Shown here: in pieces, positions 28,561 through 37,843 of the stretch
Numbering within the stretch: the first letter of the stretch is position 1
Layout: each line of letters opens with the position of its first letter
NCBI RefSeq assembly: GCF_019977755.1
Contig: NZ_AP025145.1
Span: 2,108,001-2,172,000 of the forward strand
Direction: 5' to 3'
DNA from: Vibrio penaeicida
GTDB lineage: Bacteria; Pseudomonadota; Gammaproteobacteria; Enterobacterales; Vibrionaceae
Length of the DNA stretch: 64,000 nt
Program-made: the position numbers and the translations under genes
Notes under the pieces: generated by a model
Databases searched by the model: none
What the model was told of the DNA's origin: nothing
Seen by the model: the letters and a program-made list of their open reading frames with translations, nothing else

Positions 28561-29477
28561 CCCTGATTCTTTAGGAAGGCTTCCACTTCAGCAATAAAAG
28601 GAATGGACGTTTGCGCGCCAAAGCGTGTCACTGAAATGGCGGCAGCAGCGTGTGCAAACACCACCGCCTCTTCAAGAGATTTTCCTTTGGTCAGCCCCGC
28701 AATCAGCGCACCATTAAATGTATCGCCAGCGGCCGTTGTATCCACGGCTTCTACTGTAAAAGCCGGAATCAAATAGCCTATCCCATCCTGACTGACCCAT
28801 ACCCCTTTTGAACCCAAAGTAATTAGCACCATAAGCACACCTTTCTGATGAAGATATTGTGCTGCTTTCGATGCCGATAAATGGTCCGTCACTTCGATTC
28901 CCGTTAGAATCTGCGCTTCCGTTTCATTAGGGGTGAGTATGTCAACTTTTGAAAGTAGGCTATCTGGAAGCACACTGGCTGGCGCAGGGTTAAGCACAAC
29001 TTTTTTGTTAGCGCTGTACGCAATATCAATCGCCTTCTCAACCCCTGAAATGGGGGTTTCCAGCTGAACCAGCAGATAGTCGCCCTGTTCTATAATATCC
29101 GCAAAACCCGACACCACTTTCGCCGTGAGATGATCATTTGCCTCGGCTGAAATGCAAATGTTGTTTTCACCACTTTCTGCCACTTGAATCATCGCAATAC
29201 CCGTTGCGCAATCGGGCTCTACCTTGATCCCAGAGACATCAATCCCGTCCGACTGATACTGCTTTCGAATGCCTAGCCCAAAGGGGTCGTCCCCAACACA
29301 CCCAATAAAATGAGTCTCTGCACCCAGCCGTGTAGACGCCACCGCTTGATTCGCCCCTTTTCCACCAGCAATGACCCGATAATTTCGACCTTTTAAAGTT
29401 TCACCAGGGCGTGGAAACGTAGGAACTTGTAACACGTGATCAGCGTTGATGCTCCCTAACACGACAATTCCGTTCAT
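28554..29477 (-). CDS. rbsK: Ribokinase
   Basis: A 307-residue PfkB-family kinase. It has the N-terminal GSINADHVLQVP, the GGKGANQAVA substrate motif near 38-47 and the C-terminal AAGDTFNGALIAG near 247-259 with the catalytic Asp. These and the length fit ribokinase closely. It phosphorylates ribose or a similar pentose or nucleoside-derived sugar in the cytoplasm. Its ATG overlaps the stop of the AraC-type regulator by four bases, so the two are co-translated and the regulator probably controls its use. Confidence 0.87.
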   Translation of the reverse strand: MNGIVVLGSINADHVLQVPTFPRPGETLKGRNYRVIAGGKGANQAVASTRLGAETHFIGCVGDDPFGLGIRKQYQSDGIDVSGIKVEPDCATGIAMIQVAESGENNICISAEANDHLTAKVVSGFADIIEQGDYLLVQLETPISGVEKAIDIAYSANKKVVLNPAPASVLPDSLLSKVDILTPNETEAQILTGIEVTDHLSASKAAQYLHQKGVLMVLITLGSKGVWVSQDGIGYLIPAFTVEAVDTTAAGDTFNGALIAGLTKGKSLEEAVVFAHAAAAISVTRFGAQTSIPFIAEVEAFLKNQGK

Positions 29478-30316
29478 AACTCTCTTTCGTCAGCCTCTTT
29501 TTTTAATGCCATCCATTGGCGTGGAGACACGCCTGTAATTTTCCGAAACACCTTACTGAATCCGGAGTAACTCTCGTACCCCACGTGATCCAGCACCCAA
29601 TGCATCGGCTTTCCTTGTAAAATGAGCGATTGCGCAGCCCCAATACGCCAATGTGCAACGTAATTGCCGGGGGTCATTCCTACCACTTTTTTAAAGGTAT
29701 CGATGAATACCGTTCTCGACATCGCCCCTTTCTCTGCCATGTCTTCCATGGTGAAAGCTTTATACGGAAGTTGGTGAATCATATTCAGTACTTCCGATAA
29801 TCTAGGGTGCGACAACCCAGCCAACACACCTTGTTTTACTAAATTGCTATCAACTATGTGGCGAAAAAGCATGATCATCATGACATCACTCAACTTGTCG
29901 AGGATCACCTGCTGCCCTAGCTCTGCACTTTCCGCTTCCAGAAACAATCCTTCCATTATCGGCGACAACGCAGGCAATGTTCTGAACGGAATCACAATTT
30001 TGTCTGGAAGTGCGGAAAAAAGCAGCTCCCACTTCCCTTCACTGTATTCAATTGTAGAACACACCAACTGAGCCCCATCCGATAGCCCTTCAATAACATG
30101 AGGGACCGTTTGCGGAAAATACACAATAGAAGGCTCATCGACCTTCATTTCCTTCCCTTTGTGATCTCGCAGTATCAACTTGCCGTCACGCACAATGTGA
30201 AGGTGACCTTGATTCTTTTCATCATCCCCAAATGACGAGGTCCCGCAGAGCTGCCCCGTATAGAAAACTTCAGACCGCATTGAGAGTTGTTGTATCAGTT
30301 TAGATAAAGCATCCAT
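29474..30316 (-). CDS. AraC family transcriptional regulator
   Basis: A 280-residue regulator with an N-terminal cupin-like sensor (about 1-150, including VYFPQTVPHVIEG) and a C-terminal double helix-turn-helix from about 180. The latter has DMAEKGAMSRTVFIDTFKKVVG and the AraC signature GYESYSGFSKVFRKITGVSP. It lies directly upstream of ribokinase in the same transcript. The inducer is unknown. Confidence 0.9.
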   Translation of the reverse strand: MDALSKLIQQLSMRSEVFYTGQLCGTSSFGDDEKNQGHLHIVRDGKLILRDHKGKEMKVDEPSIVYFPQTVPHVIEGLSDGAQLVCSTIEYSEGKWELLFSALPDKIVIPFRTLPALSPIMEGLFLEAESAELGQQVILDKLSDVMMIMLFRHIVDSNLVKQGVLAGLSHPRLSEVLNMIHQLPYKAFTMEDMAEKGAMSRTVFIDTFKKVVGMTPGNYVAHWRIGAAQSLILQGKPMHWVLDHVGYESYSGFSKVFRKITGVSPRQWMALKKEADEREL

Positions 30317-30463
30317 GAAAACCTCGGACTATTGGCACACTTTTACGCATTTCTGTACCCAAATAGACCGGGCATCTGCCTTAAATTACTTCACACACGG
30401 TCAGGGCAAGCCGCAGAAATTACGGAAACCTGACATTAAGAAGATAATAAAAGGAGTTTTCCT

Positions 30464-30940
30464 ATGTCTGTTTCAAATAAATCTCTTAAGCGTCTTATTA
30501 GTTTAGGCGGTATTGCGATGCTTCCTTTCTCTGTGATGGCTGCCGACATCGACGTAAGCGCTGATGCCAACGACCTGGCAATTAAGGGTTACGACCCAGT
30601 AGCGTACTTTACGGCCAGTGAACCAACTGTCGGTAATCCAGAATTTTCAGCGACTTACAAAAATGCGATTTACCATTTCGCTTCAGCTGAAAACCGCGAT
30701 ACGTTCCGTGCAGATCCAGCGGCATACGCACCACAATACGGTGGTTACTGTGCATTTGGTGTTGCCATGGGTAAGAAGTTTGATACCGACCCACTCGCGT
30801 GGAAGGTAGATGAAGGCAAGCTTTACCTAAACCTTGATAAATCAGTGCAGCAACGCTGGTTAGAAGATGTGACCGGGTTTGTTAAAACCGCGAACGGAAA
30901 CTGGCCTGAAATCAAAAGCGTAAGCGCTGATAAATTATAA
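30464..30940 (+). CDS. Exported YHS-domain protein
   Basis: A 158-residue protein with a signal peptide ending at VMA near residue 26. A YHS domain follows: IKGYDPVAYFTASEP near 42-56, then YHFASAENRDTFRADPAAYAPQYGGYCAFGVA. YHS domains are often attached to metal- or redox-handling proteins and are thought to bind metal; an isolated periplasmic one has no settled function. AAGGAG seven bases upstream makes the ATG secure. A terminator follows. Confidence 0.88.
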   Translation: MSVSNKSLKRLISLGGIAMLPFSVMAADIDVSADANDLAIKGYDPVAYFTASEPTVGNPEFSATYKNAIYHFASAENRDTFRADPAAYAPQYGGYCAFGVAMGKKFDTDPLAWKVDEGKLYLNLDKSVQQRWLEDVTGFVKTANGNWPEIKSVSADKL

Positions 30941-31029
30941 GTTTCCCCTCCCTTGCTTTGAGTTCTCTCCCTCTATCCAATTCTCTGCAAGGGATCTTTT
31001 TATTCCCTGTCTTGGGTTAGCGCCCAATC

Positions 31030-31053
31030 AAAAGCCTCTTATGAGGCTTTTTT
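31030..31053 (+). terminator. Terminator after the YHS gene
   Basis: AAAAGCCTC and GAGGCTTTT arms, TTAT loop, followed by further T. It is about 90 bases downstream of the stop. Confidence 0.9.
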
Positions 31054-31235
31054 CTTTGAAACCACAAGAAATAACACCACGAACATGCTTTTTTATCTCA
31101 TGGTGAAACAGATGTGTTGAACAAGAAATGGATAGATTTTTGCAACCACCCCATCATTTCAATAGTGCTACCTAGCATCTAGAGCTTACTTGGGTGTATA
31201 CCTAATGTAATGTTGCTCAACGTGCAGAAAACCTC

Positions 31236-32567
31236 ATGACACTCAAAGAAATCTTAGATATCCGTAACGTACGCTACTTCTTAGTGTTTCGAATCAGCTA
31301 CTTTGCACGCTTTTACTACCCAGTATTCACCCTACTCTATTTAGATTACGGCTTAACACTCTCTCAATTCGCAATACTGAACGTGATTTGGGCAGCGACC
31401 ATTGTTATTTCTGAGGTCCCATCGGGTGCGTTTGCCGATACCTTAGGACGCAAAAAACTCGTCGTCTTGTCTTCTGTGGTGATGTTCGTTGAAATTGCCA
31501 TGATCGCCCTTGTGCCCACGGGCAATCCCACGTTGGTCTTTGTTGTGTTTATGATCAACCGAGTATTGAGTGGTTTAGCCATGTCTTTGGCGAGTGGTGC
31601 GGATGAAGCTCTGGCTTACGACACCTTAAAAGCGCAAGGCAAAGAAGAAGTGTGGCCACAGGTGTTACAAATCCAGCTTCGTATCTCATCTGGTGTGGGT
31701 ATTTTTGTCACCTTGCTGGGCGCCGCCATGTACGATGTGAATTTTATGGCGACCGTTTACCAATTTCTTGGAATCGCCGCGCCAGAGAATACCCAAGACA
31801 TCATGCGTATTCCCGTATTTGCCACTTTATTTGTCGCGATCATCGCCATTTATGCCGCGATAAACATGGAAGAAGACAACAACGCATTACCATCCCACAG
31901 CAGTAAATGGGCAACGACAGTCGCCAGCCTTAAACTGACAATCGATACCGGTAAGTGGGTCATTGCCACTCCCTACGTGCTGTTTATATTGCTCTATTAC
32001 AGCTTGTTCGAGCATATCTCGCGCATGTTTTTAACCATGAACAGCCAATACTATCGCGCCATCGATATCCCGATTATCTATTTCGGGTTTATAGGTGCAG
32101 GGATAAGTTTGCTGCAAATTCTGCTGGCAGGGCAAAGCCGACGTTTAGCAGAAAGCATAGCGCCGAGAACCTTTCTATTGGTGATGGGGATCGCCACCGC
32201 CATCACTTATTATTTGATCAGTCTTGGGTGGTCGATTTACGGAGTCATCCCCGTTCTGGTGCTGATTTTCATCAACATGACGATAAACATTTTCATTAGC
32301 TACCACCTCAACAAAAAGACCGAATCGCACAACCGAGCCACGGTTCTGAGTTTTAAAGGATTGATGTTTAACCTAGGATACGGGTCGATCGGTATTCTTT
32401 ACGCTTACTATTACAAACTCGTCTCGCAAAGCTACACGGAGCAAGAGATTGAACAACACCTCGATTTCTTAGCGTCACTCTCTTCATTCTGTTACTACTT
32501 CGCATTTTGGTTTGTCGTAATTAGCGGGTGGTTTTACTTTAAGAGTAGGAGGGTTGGGATTTTTTGA
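31236..32567 (+). CDS. MFS transporter
   Basis: A 443-residue membrane protein with about 12 hydrophobic helices. PSGAFADTLGRKK at about 65-77 is the MFS motif A between helices 2 and 3. Loops near 210-235 and 360 are hydrophilic as expected. No substrate can be named. The gene is monocistronic and marks the left edge of the AT-rich accessory patch. The start at 31236 has a weak ribosome-binding site. Confidence 0.87.
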   Translation: MTLKEILDIRNVRYFLVFRISYFARFYYPVFTLLYLDYGLTLSQFAILNVIWAATIVISEVPSGAFADTLGRKKLVVLSSVVMFVEIAMIALVPTGNPTLVFVVFMINRVLSGLAMSLASGADEALAYDTLKAQGKEEVWPQVLQIQLRISSGVGIFVTLLGAAMYDVNFMATVYQFLGIAAPENTQDIMRIPVFATLFVAIIAIYAAINMEEDNNALPSHSSKWATTVASLKLTIDTGKWVIATPYVLFILLYYSLFEHISRMFLTMNSQYYRAIDIPIIYFGFIGAGISLLQILLAGQSRRLAESIAPRTFLLVMGIATAITYYLISLGWSIYGVIPVLVLIFINMTINIFISYHLNKKTESHNRATVLSFKGLMFNLGYGSIGILYAYYYKLVSQSYTEQEIEQHLDFLASLSSFCYYFAFWFVVISGWFYFKSRRVGIF

Positions 32568-32617
32568 GGTCTGGAAAAGTGTTTAATCTTCCTAGCGTGT
32601 TTACGGACAGAAACAAG

Positions 32618-32631
32618 GTGGGCTTGCCCAC
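32618..32631. other. Short perfect hairpin (GTGGGC-TT-GCCCAC)
   Basis: A six-pair stem in the gap between the MFS gene and the accessory operon, without a T-tract. It may help end the MFS transcript; this is uncertain. Confidence 0.4.
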
Positions 32632-32740
32632 AAACATGCTAGCAACTTATAAACCCATTTATCAAAGGCTCCCAATCTGACTGTTATGCTCCTAGGTTTT
32701 TGTTGGGGTAAAACATGCGAATGAAAATTTGATATGCTCA

Positions 32741-32755
32741 AATGCAATATGCATT
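32741..32755. promoter_or_regulatory. Candidate operator before the three-gene accessory operon
   Basis: AATGCA and TGCATT arms around ATA form a perfect palindrome about 60 bases before the first start of the operon, next to a TATACA sequence at 32763-32768. A regulatory role is inferred from position. Confidence 0.35.
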
Positions 32756-32812
32756 AGGCTGATATACAATGTGCCTCTTATAACTTCCACTGCTTGGAGC
32801 TGGACACGTACA

Positions 32813-33874
32813 ATGGGCGAAACCTCAAACATCGCAAAGATGGCGGAAAAGATATCAGAAGACATATTTAAATGGTTCAAGTGGGAGCATGTGCCGATCA
32901 AAGATTTGAACTTCACCTGTCACAAAGGAAGGGAGCATTCAAGCAGCTCCCAAGACAAGAAAACACATCCTGTAGATACAATTTTTAAATATAAAGATCC
33001 TTACAAAGGGCGAGAAGTAATTTTTAACACTGACCTTAAAAGCTATAAAAAAGGGTCAATCACCTCTTCAGCTCTGCGAGATGCTATTTGGTCATTGGCT
33101 CGAACTATAGACTGTGCTGATGGCAGTGATGAATGGCGAAAACGTTACGCCTTGAGTTCTCAAAACTACGACATTCGCGGACTCCTTTTCGTTTATAACC
33201 ATGATGGTGAGTACCAGAATAATTTTCTTGATCTTTTTAAGCCTAAAATAGGAAAAGAAGGAAAGTTAACTGGTGGAATAAATATAGGTAATGTTCCTTT
33301 AAGAGAAGGACAGCAGTTACACATAATAGAGCCTTTGCTGATTCAATACATGAGAACCATAATTTCAGATATGGATAAGTTACATAGAGAAGGATCGTTT
33401 CCAGAAAAAAGTTATTCTTTTTATTATCCTGATCTTTTACTGCATAAGCTAAAAGGGGATACCCAAAACCATCCAGCTACAATTGAACTCATCTCTGGAC
33501 CTTATATGATTATTAAGCATGATGATATTGTTAAATGGTGTGAGAGTACTAATGCTCCTGTTGTTCGATATGGGAAAGGCTATGTTATTTATTACAACCA
33601 AACAGGGGATACATATTTAGAGTTTATCTACCTATTTGATATGTTGTCTAACCTTCAGATCCTAAGAACTAAGGAAAATAAAATTAGAATTCGAGTTGCT
33701 CATAGACAACCTTTTAATGATATAAGAAGTAGCTTTCAGACAGCAGTTGAAATATATTCCCATAGTCTTGGAGGTGATGAGTTTAAAGCTGAGGTCTTGA
33801 AATCAATCGAGTTAGAAATCGTGGAACAAACTAAAGATATCTTTAGCACAAATGATATTGGGTGGGATCGATAA
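32813..33874 (+). CDS. Unrecognised protein with a PD-(D/E)XK-like nuclease motif set (first gene of accessory operon)
   Basis: From the ATG at 32813 the product is 353 residues; an upstream in-frame start at 32729 would add 28 atypical residues. Near the N-terminus it has a helix with Glu (EKISEDIF, residues 12-19), then HPVD at 52-55 and VIFNTDLKSY at 69-78. Glu13/16, Asp55 and Asp74-x-Lys76 are spaced as in Mrr/PD-(D/E)XK nucleases. The remaining 270 residues match no family I know. It is AT-rich compared with flanking genes and overlaps the second gene (TAATG). The setting suggests a defence or mobile-element function; nuclease activity is inference. Confidence 0.6.
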   Translation: MGETSNIAKMAEKISEDIFKWFKWEHVPIKDLNFTCHKGREHSSSSQDKKTHPVDTIFKYKDPYKGREVIFNTDLKSYKKGSITSSALRDAIWSLARTIDCADGSDEWRKRYALSSQNYDIRGLLFVYNHDGEYQNNFLDLFKPKIGKEGKLTGGINIGNVPLREGQQLHIIEPLLIQYMRTIISDMDKLHREGSFPEKSYSFYYPDLLLHKLKGDTQNHPATIELISGPYMIIKHDDIVKWCESTNAPVVRYGKGYVIYYNQTGDTYLEFIYLFDMLSNLQILRTKENKIRIRVAHRQPFNDIRSSFQTAVEIYSHSLGGDEFKAEVLKSIELEIVEQTKDIFSTNDIGWDR

Positions 33875-35001
33875 TGGTTCAATCATCGCTGCATGCAGCA
33901 ACAGATAAAGCCGTATTTGATGCTGTTAATCAGCATAAAATAACAAAAGAAGAAATACTGAATATGTTCTTTTCTAGGGGAGTTATTGTTTCAAAGAAAA
34001 CTGATAAAGATGAGTTGGCAAAAGAGTTTTCTTCGTTCTTTCATAGTTACCATGACTACGACAGCTTATCTTCTATTTTAGGTGTTAACAATAGAAAAGA
34101 AAAGTTAACCTCCTATACGTTAGATACGTCCTTAAAAGTATCTGATGTTGAAAGCTCTATAAAAAAAATCAAAGAGAAGATCGTAGAACAAGGAGCAACT
34201 GTAGAGCATAAGGTAAAAAGAGAAGGAAAGAAAATTGAGCTAGCTATAACTTATCAAGTTTTAAATTTGTCGAAGAATGACTTTCAACAAGTCAGTGTAA
34301 GAGATGCTGTCTTGACAATTGAAGAAACTGATAGTGGCTTAGATATTCAACATCCACAAAATAAAAAATTATCCGACATTAGCGATGAGTTAATTGACGT
34401 ACTTGAAAGTAAAGATAAGTCATTAGAAAAAGATGAAATAGAATTGTCTGCTTTTGAAAAGCCCGAAGATAGATGTCAATTTTTTGATTATCTAACAAAA
34501 GGAGTTGAAGGTTTTACTTGTAAAGATGTAACGGATACTTACGTATTTAACCCTAGTAAAAAGGTTACCTCAGGACAAAAAAACGAGGTTCATATTACGA
34601 GTGCGTCTTTGAAAGGTACTGGTGTGAACTTATCAGATGAACTGAAAAGCTTGCATGAGCAAGGCTTCTATACTTGGAGGGTTATTTGGAAAGCAGTGAA
34701 GGAAAATAAAGATTCATCTGATTTGTATGTCTTCGAGGCTCAGTTTAGCGATGCTGAGGAGTGCAAAGACTTCTCCTTCATTGTAAAAGGCTCATATAAG
34801 AGAAAAGATGAGGGTATAGTCGGGGACGTTTCAGGTCATAATGTTAATAGGACTCCTATATCACTAATTGAAGAAGATCAGCTAAATAAACTCATTAACA
34901 AATCAGCATGGAGTGCTATTGAGAAGCTATCTTCCTCATGTGCTACTGAAGGTGATGAAAATGACAATACAGCGAAGCAAGTGGTATCAGTTAAAAACTA
35001 A
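33874..35001 (+). CDS. Unrecognised protein (second gene of accessory operon)
   Basis: 375 residues from the ATG at 33874, which shares a base with the upstream stop and has GGTGGGA eight bases before. No signal peptide or membrane helix is seen. The protein is highly charged and Lys/Glu/Asp/Ser-rich, with a helical N-terminal part (about 1-60) and a mixed alpha/beta remainder. A segment near 85-125 is predicted helical (SDVESSIKKIKEKIVEQ). I recognise no domain. Tight overlap on both sides indicates it works with its neighbours, perhaps as a partner or sensor of the nuclease-like first protein. Confidence 0.6.
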   Translation: MVQSSLHAATDKAVFDAVNQHKITKEEILNMFFSRGVIVSKKTDKDELAKEFSSFFHSYHDYDSLSSILGVNNRKEKLTSYTLDTSLKVSDVESSIKKIKEKIVEQGATVEHKVKREGKKIELAITYQVLNLSKNDFQQVSVRDAVLTIEETDSGLDIQHPQNKKLSDISDELIDVLESKDKSLEKDEIELSAFEKPEDRCQFFDYLTKGVEGFTCKDVTDTYVFNPSKKVTSGQKNEVHITSASLKGTGVNLSDELKSLHEQGFYTWRVIWKAVKENKDSSDLYVFEAQFSDAEECKDFSFIVKGSYKRKDEGIVGDVSGHNVNRTPISLIEEDQLNKLINKSAWSAIEKLSSSCATEGDENDNTAKQVVSVKN

Positions 35002-35653
35002 GCTCTCTATTTCGGGCATTTCCGATAAGATCAGAGCTTACACATATGAACAATCAGACTCTTTTGGATTTGACTTGGTTAGCATTCGTGAAACAAGTAT
35101 CTTAGTTAGATATTCTGAAAAGTTCATACATATAGATAGCTTTCTAAATGCTTATGGTGAAGATGTTACATCTGAGACAGTTAGATATAAACTTGTAAAC
35201 TTCTCTATATCAATAATTGATGATAGCAAGTATCTAATACATATCGAAAACTCACCACGATCTACTTTGGATCTATTTTATAATTTAGAGAAGGTTATCC
35301 AGTCTGATTTATCACTGAGTCTAATATCTATTAATATTTTAGATTTTCTGGAATCTCTTAAATATAGAGACGAAGTTAAACAATTTAAAATTAAGAAGGC
35401 TGTATTTTCAGGAATAACAATTACGCCAAAGTCTAGAGCGAAGATTGAAATCACCTCAAGCCAAAATGCATTGTTAGACTTTAAGGAAAAATATAACAAT
35501 AGTAGCTTTATTATCGATACAATAAATTGCCATTTTAGGTTTAATGGCGAGGAGGTAAGTTTAGAATTGAGAAAAACAGGAACCATTTCTCATTCTAAAA
35601 GACTTCTTAATTTTTTGAATGATGAACTGTTAAAAAAAGCTATAAATATGTGA
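34961..35653 (+). CDS. Unrecognised protein (third gene of accessory operon)
   Basis: 230 residues from the ATG at 34961, chosen because GAAGGTG lies just upstream; it overlaps the second gene by 41 bases. The sequence alternates short beta-like stretches (YLIHIENS, ISINILDF, KIEITSS) with helices and lacks membrane segments or known motifs. Base composition is AT-rich like its two partners. Function unknown; probably a third component of the same system. Confidence 0.55.
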   Translation: MTIQRSKWYQLKTKLSISGISDKIRAYTYEQSDSFGFDLVSIRETSILVRYSEKFIHIDSFLNAYGEDVTSETVRYKLVNFSISIIDDSKYLIHIENSPRSTLDLFYNLEKVIQSDLSLSLISINILDFLESLKYRDEVKQFKIKKAVFSGITITPKSRAKIEITSSQNALLDFKEKYNNSSFIIDTINCHFRFNGEEVSLELRKTGTISHSKRLLNFLNDELLKKAINM

Positions 35654-35667
35654 ACTTTTATGTAGGC

Positions 35668-35693
35668 TCTCGTCTCCCATTTCTGAGACGAGA
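35668..35693 (+). terminator. Hairpin after the accessory operon
   Basis: TCTCGTCTC and GAGACGAGA form nine perfect pairs with an 8-base loop, 15 bases past the third stop. There is no T-tract, so termination may be weak or this may be a 3'-end stabiliser. Confidence 0.5.
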
Positions 35694-35708
35694 ACTATAA
35701 GGGAAAAT

Positions 35709-36319
35709 ATGAAGATCGAGCCAGAGAATTTTCTGAATAAAATTTTTGATGTCGAGAGTAAAAGAATCTTAAATGATATTAAAGATTATACTCCTCTAAA
35801 ACCCGTGATTGAGGGATTTAATGAAGAACAAAATGTAGCAGCTTTAAGCTACATTGTTGATGTTTTCAAGGAATGCTTTGAAGTTGGAGATCTAAAGGTT
35901 CATATTGAAGTTGAAAGTTCGAAATTGAAAGCTTATGCGATGTACTTTATTTTTCATCAAACAAAAACAATATATTTGCACTTTTTATGGGTAAACAGTG
36001 AGTTTAGAAAAAAAGGGTTAGGTAAGAGTATTGTTAGTAAGTTTAAAACCATGAGCTTGATACGTGCCTTCTATGCGACTTTACTAAAGTTGGTTATTAT
36101 GAAAGTTGTGGTTTTAGGTTTATGTCTAAAGCAAATACCCCGCTAGGTGATAACTTTAAAATGTCAAAATATCTGTATCATAGTTTGTCGATCATGACCA
36201 ATTCGAAATCTTCCACGCAGGCTCCAATTTTCTACTTGAACGATAATGACTTAAGAGCTATTTCAGGTGTTAGTGAAATTGAGTTTCAAAAGCTGGCAAG
36301 TCTTGAGCCAAAAATATAA
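35709..36319 (+). pseudogene. GNAT family acetyltransferase, frameshifted
   Basis: The frame starting at ATG 35709 (GGGAAAAT upstream) encodes a GNAT N-terminal region up to FLWVNSEFRKKGLGKSIVSKF, the acetyl-CoA loop. It then turns into non-GNAT sequence and stops at 36146. The matching C-terminal motif, DFTKVGYYESCGF followed by RFMSKANTPLG, continues in the minus-one frame and ends at 36319. The switch lies after base 36046 (stop in the new frame) and most likely near 36055-36065. A single-base loss would explain it. It is either a pseudogene or a sequence error. No slippery heptamer in the right register was seen, so programmed frameshifting is unlikely. Confidence 0.75.
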
Positions 36320-36760
36320 TAAGTATTTAAGAATGATTACCAGCGCTTGGAATTTTTCATCTGCGTTGGGTTTTGTCAGTCATTCACTTTTTCGACAGAT
36401 TAGAACCTGACGCTACACATAATCATGCACTCATGAAGACTTGAAATAGGAAAGTAATTTTACATACTTTTGGTAGATTTTGAATATCACCGCTCGGTAG
36501 CCTCCTATTAGGAAGTGTACGTCAAAACTCAGCGTCATGATTCGTGCTGAGTTATTGCTCCATCACATTTTTTGGGAAAAAACATGTTACGGCTCCTACA
36601 CACGAAAAGCCTAAGTCGCCAACATAGATTGTATGTTAGTTTCTGAGGAAAGCTTGCTAGGAATAGCAAGCAGCAACAAACATCATGATAGCAAACCACT
36701 AATTAGTGGCTTACTACCAAATACCCTCTCACAGTTGAAAACCAGCCTAGCCCCCCCTTG
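36320..36760. other. Non-coding stretch rich in perfect stem-loops
   Basis: No gene is seen. Four perfect hairpins lie within 190 bases: 36526-36553 (AACTCAGC/GCTGAGTT), 36621-36637 (AACATA/TATGTT), 36652-36671 (GCTTGCT/AGCAAGC) and 36696-36709 (CCACT/AGTGG). This could be a structured RNA or a cluster of terminators and mobile-element remnants. It does not fit an attC site. Confidence 0.5.
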
Positions 36761-37843
36761 CTACGCTGTCTTCGCCTCTTTTCTACTTTGACCTTCCTCT
36801 GGAATGCGCAAAATTTTTAGCATTGCCATTTTAAATACTGGAGCCAGCCTGCGTTCTACTTGTGTATGAATGACATAGGCTGCCACAAACATGAGAGCAA
36901 TGGTCGAAGTGACCAGAACAACAGGATCAACGGAATCACCAAAATGATTGAAAATGATGTAGCCGATGTTTTGGTGTACTAGGTAAATCGGGTAAGTTAG
37001 CACGCCTAGGTAGTACAGCCACTTTTGTCTGAGTATGTTTTCTTTACAGAAGGCGGTAACGCAGAACAGCATAAAGAAGGCGATGTTGAGAGTGGCAATG
37101 ACCGTGGTGTTGAATGTGATAGAGAACCAGCCAGACATTAACTCACCAAACAATGTCGATTGCTTAACCATATAAACAAGCGACAGTGCCAGAAGTAGCA
37201 TTTTAAAGGTAGACGCGCCATCACGGCGAATGTAGTAAAAGATGCCTCCAGCGGCAAAATACCCGCTCCAATGAGGAAAAATAGACACCCACATGTTCAT
37301 TTCTTTAGCCCAGGGGTGGAATAGTGTGGCGGTTGATACAATGAGCACTAAGGCAATCACATGCAGGAAATACTTCATCATTCTAAAAAGCAGCATAACA
37401 AAGACGAGTAAGTAAAATTTCACTTCAAGAAACAGAGTCCAATATGCCCCATCGACAGGCATATGCCCGAACCAGTAATTCACCATAGTTAAGTTCGCTA
37501 GGAACTGTGCACCGTCGACCGTGAATTTGGGTGCACCAAAATACACAGTAACAATACTGGTCAGAACTAATGCGACCCAGTAGGCAGGAAAAAGGCGAGA
37601 AAAACGGGATGCCACAAACTTGCGTGCACTGCCCCCTTCTACGCTCATAAAAATAACAAAGCCACTAATCACAAAAAAGAAATTGATGCCCATATAGGCG
37701 TAACGGCTCCAAGTACGAGTATTTTCTAGATCAATAATAGGGGCATGACCCGCCATATGCGCAGAATAGGTATAGTGAAAAATCACAACAAAAATGGCTG
37801 ACAAAAACCTGAGTAAATCTATTTCGTAAAACCTTGTCTTCAT
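36761..37843 (-). CDS. Membrane acyltransferase (acyltransferase 3 family)
   Basis: A 360-residue polytopic protein with about ten membrane helices. The early RFLSAIFVVIFHYTYSAH at about 12-29 contains the conserved histidine of PF01757 acyltransferases, and INFFFVISGFVIFMS near 53-67 is also typical. These enzymes O-acetylate or acylate cell-surface sugars such as O-antigen or exopolysaccharide. The neighbouring truncated hexapeptide acetyltransferase hints at a former surface-sugar locus. The ATG at 37843 has GGAT about nine bases before. Confidence 0.88.
   Translation of the reverse strand: MKTRFYEIDLLRFLSAIFVVIFHYTYSAHMAGHAPIIDLENTRTWSRYAYMGINFFFVISGFVIFMSVEGGSARKFVASRFSRLFPAYWVALVLTSIVTVYFGAPKFTVDGAQFLANLTMVNYWFGHMPVDGAYWTLFLEVKFYLLVFVMLLFRMMKYFLHVIALVLIVSTATLFHPWAKEMNMWVSIFPHWSGYFAAGGIFYYIRRDGASTFKMLLLALSLVYMVKQSTLFGELMSGWFSITFNTTVIATLNIAFFMLFCVTAFCKENILRQKWLYYLGVLTYPIYLVHQNIGYIIFNHFGDSVDPVVLVTSTIALMFVAAYVIHTQVERRLAPVFKMAMLKILRIPEEGQSRKEAKTA

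Noticed and set aside
36040..36070. Programmed minus-one frameshifting in the GNAT gene
   Set aside because: No X-XXY-YYZ heptamer in the correct register was found and no downstream stimulatory stem is evident; a mutation or sequence error is simpler.
36320..36760. Hairpin-rich stretch considered as an integron attC site or retron RNA
   Set aside because: No RYYYAAC/GTTRRRY pair in the right arrangement and no reverse transcriptase or integrase nearby.
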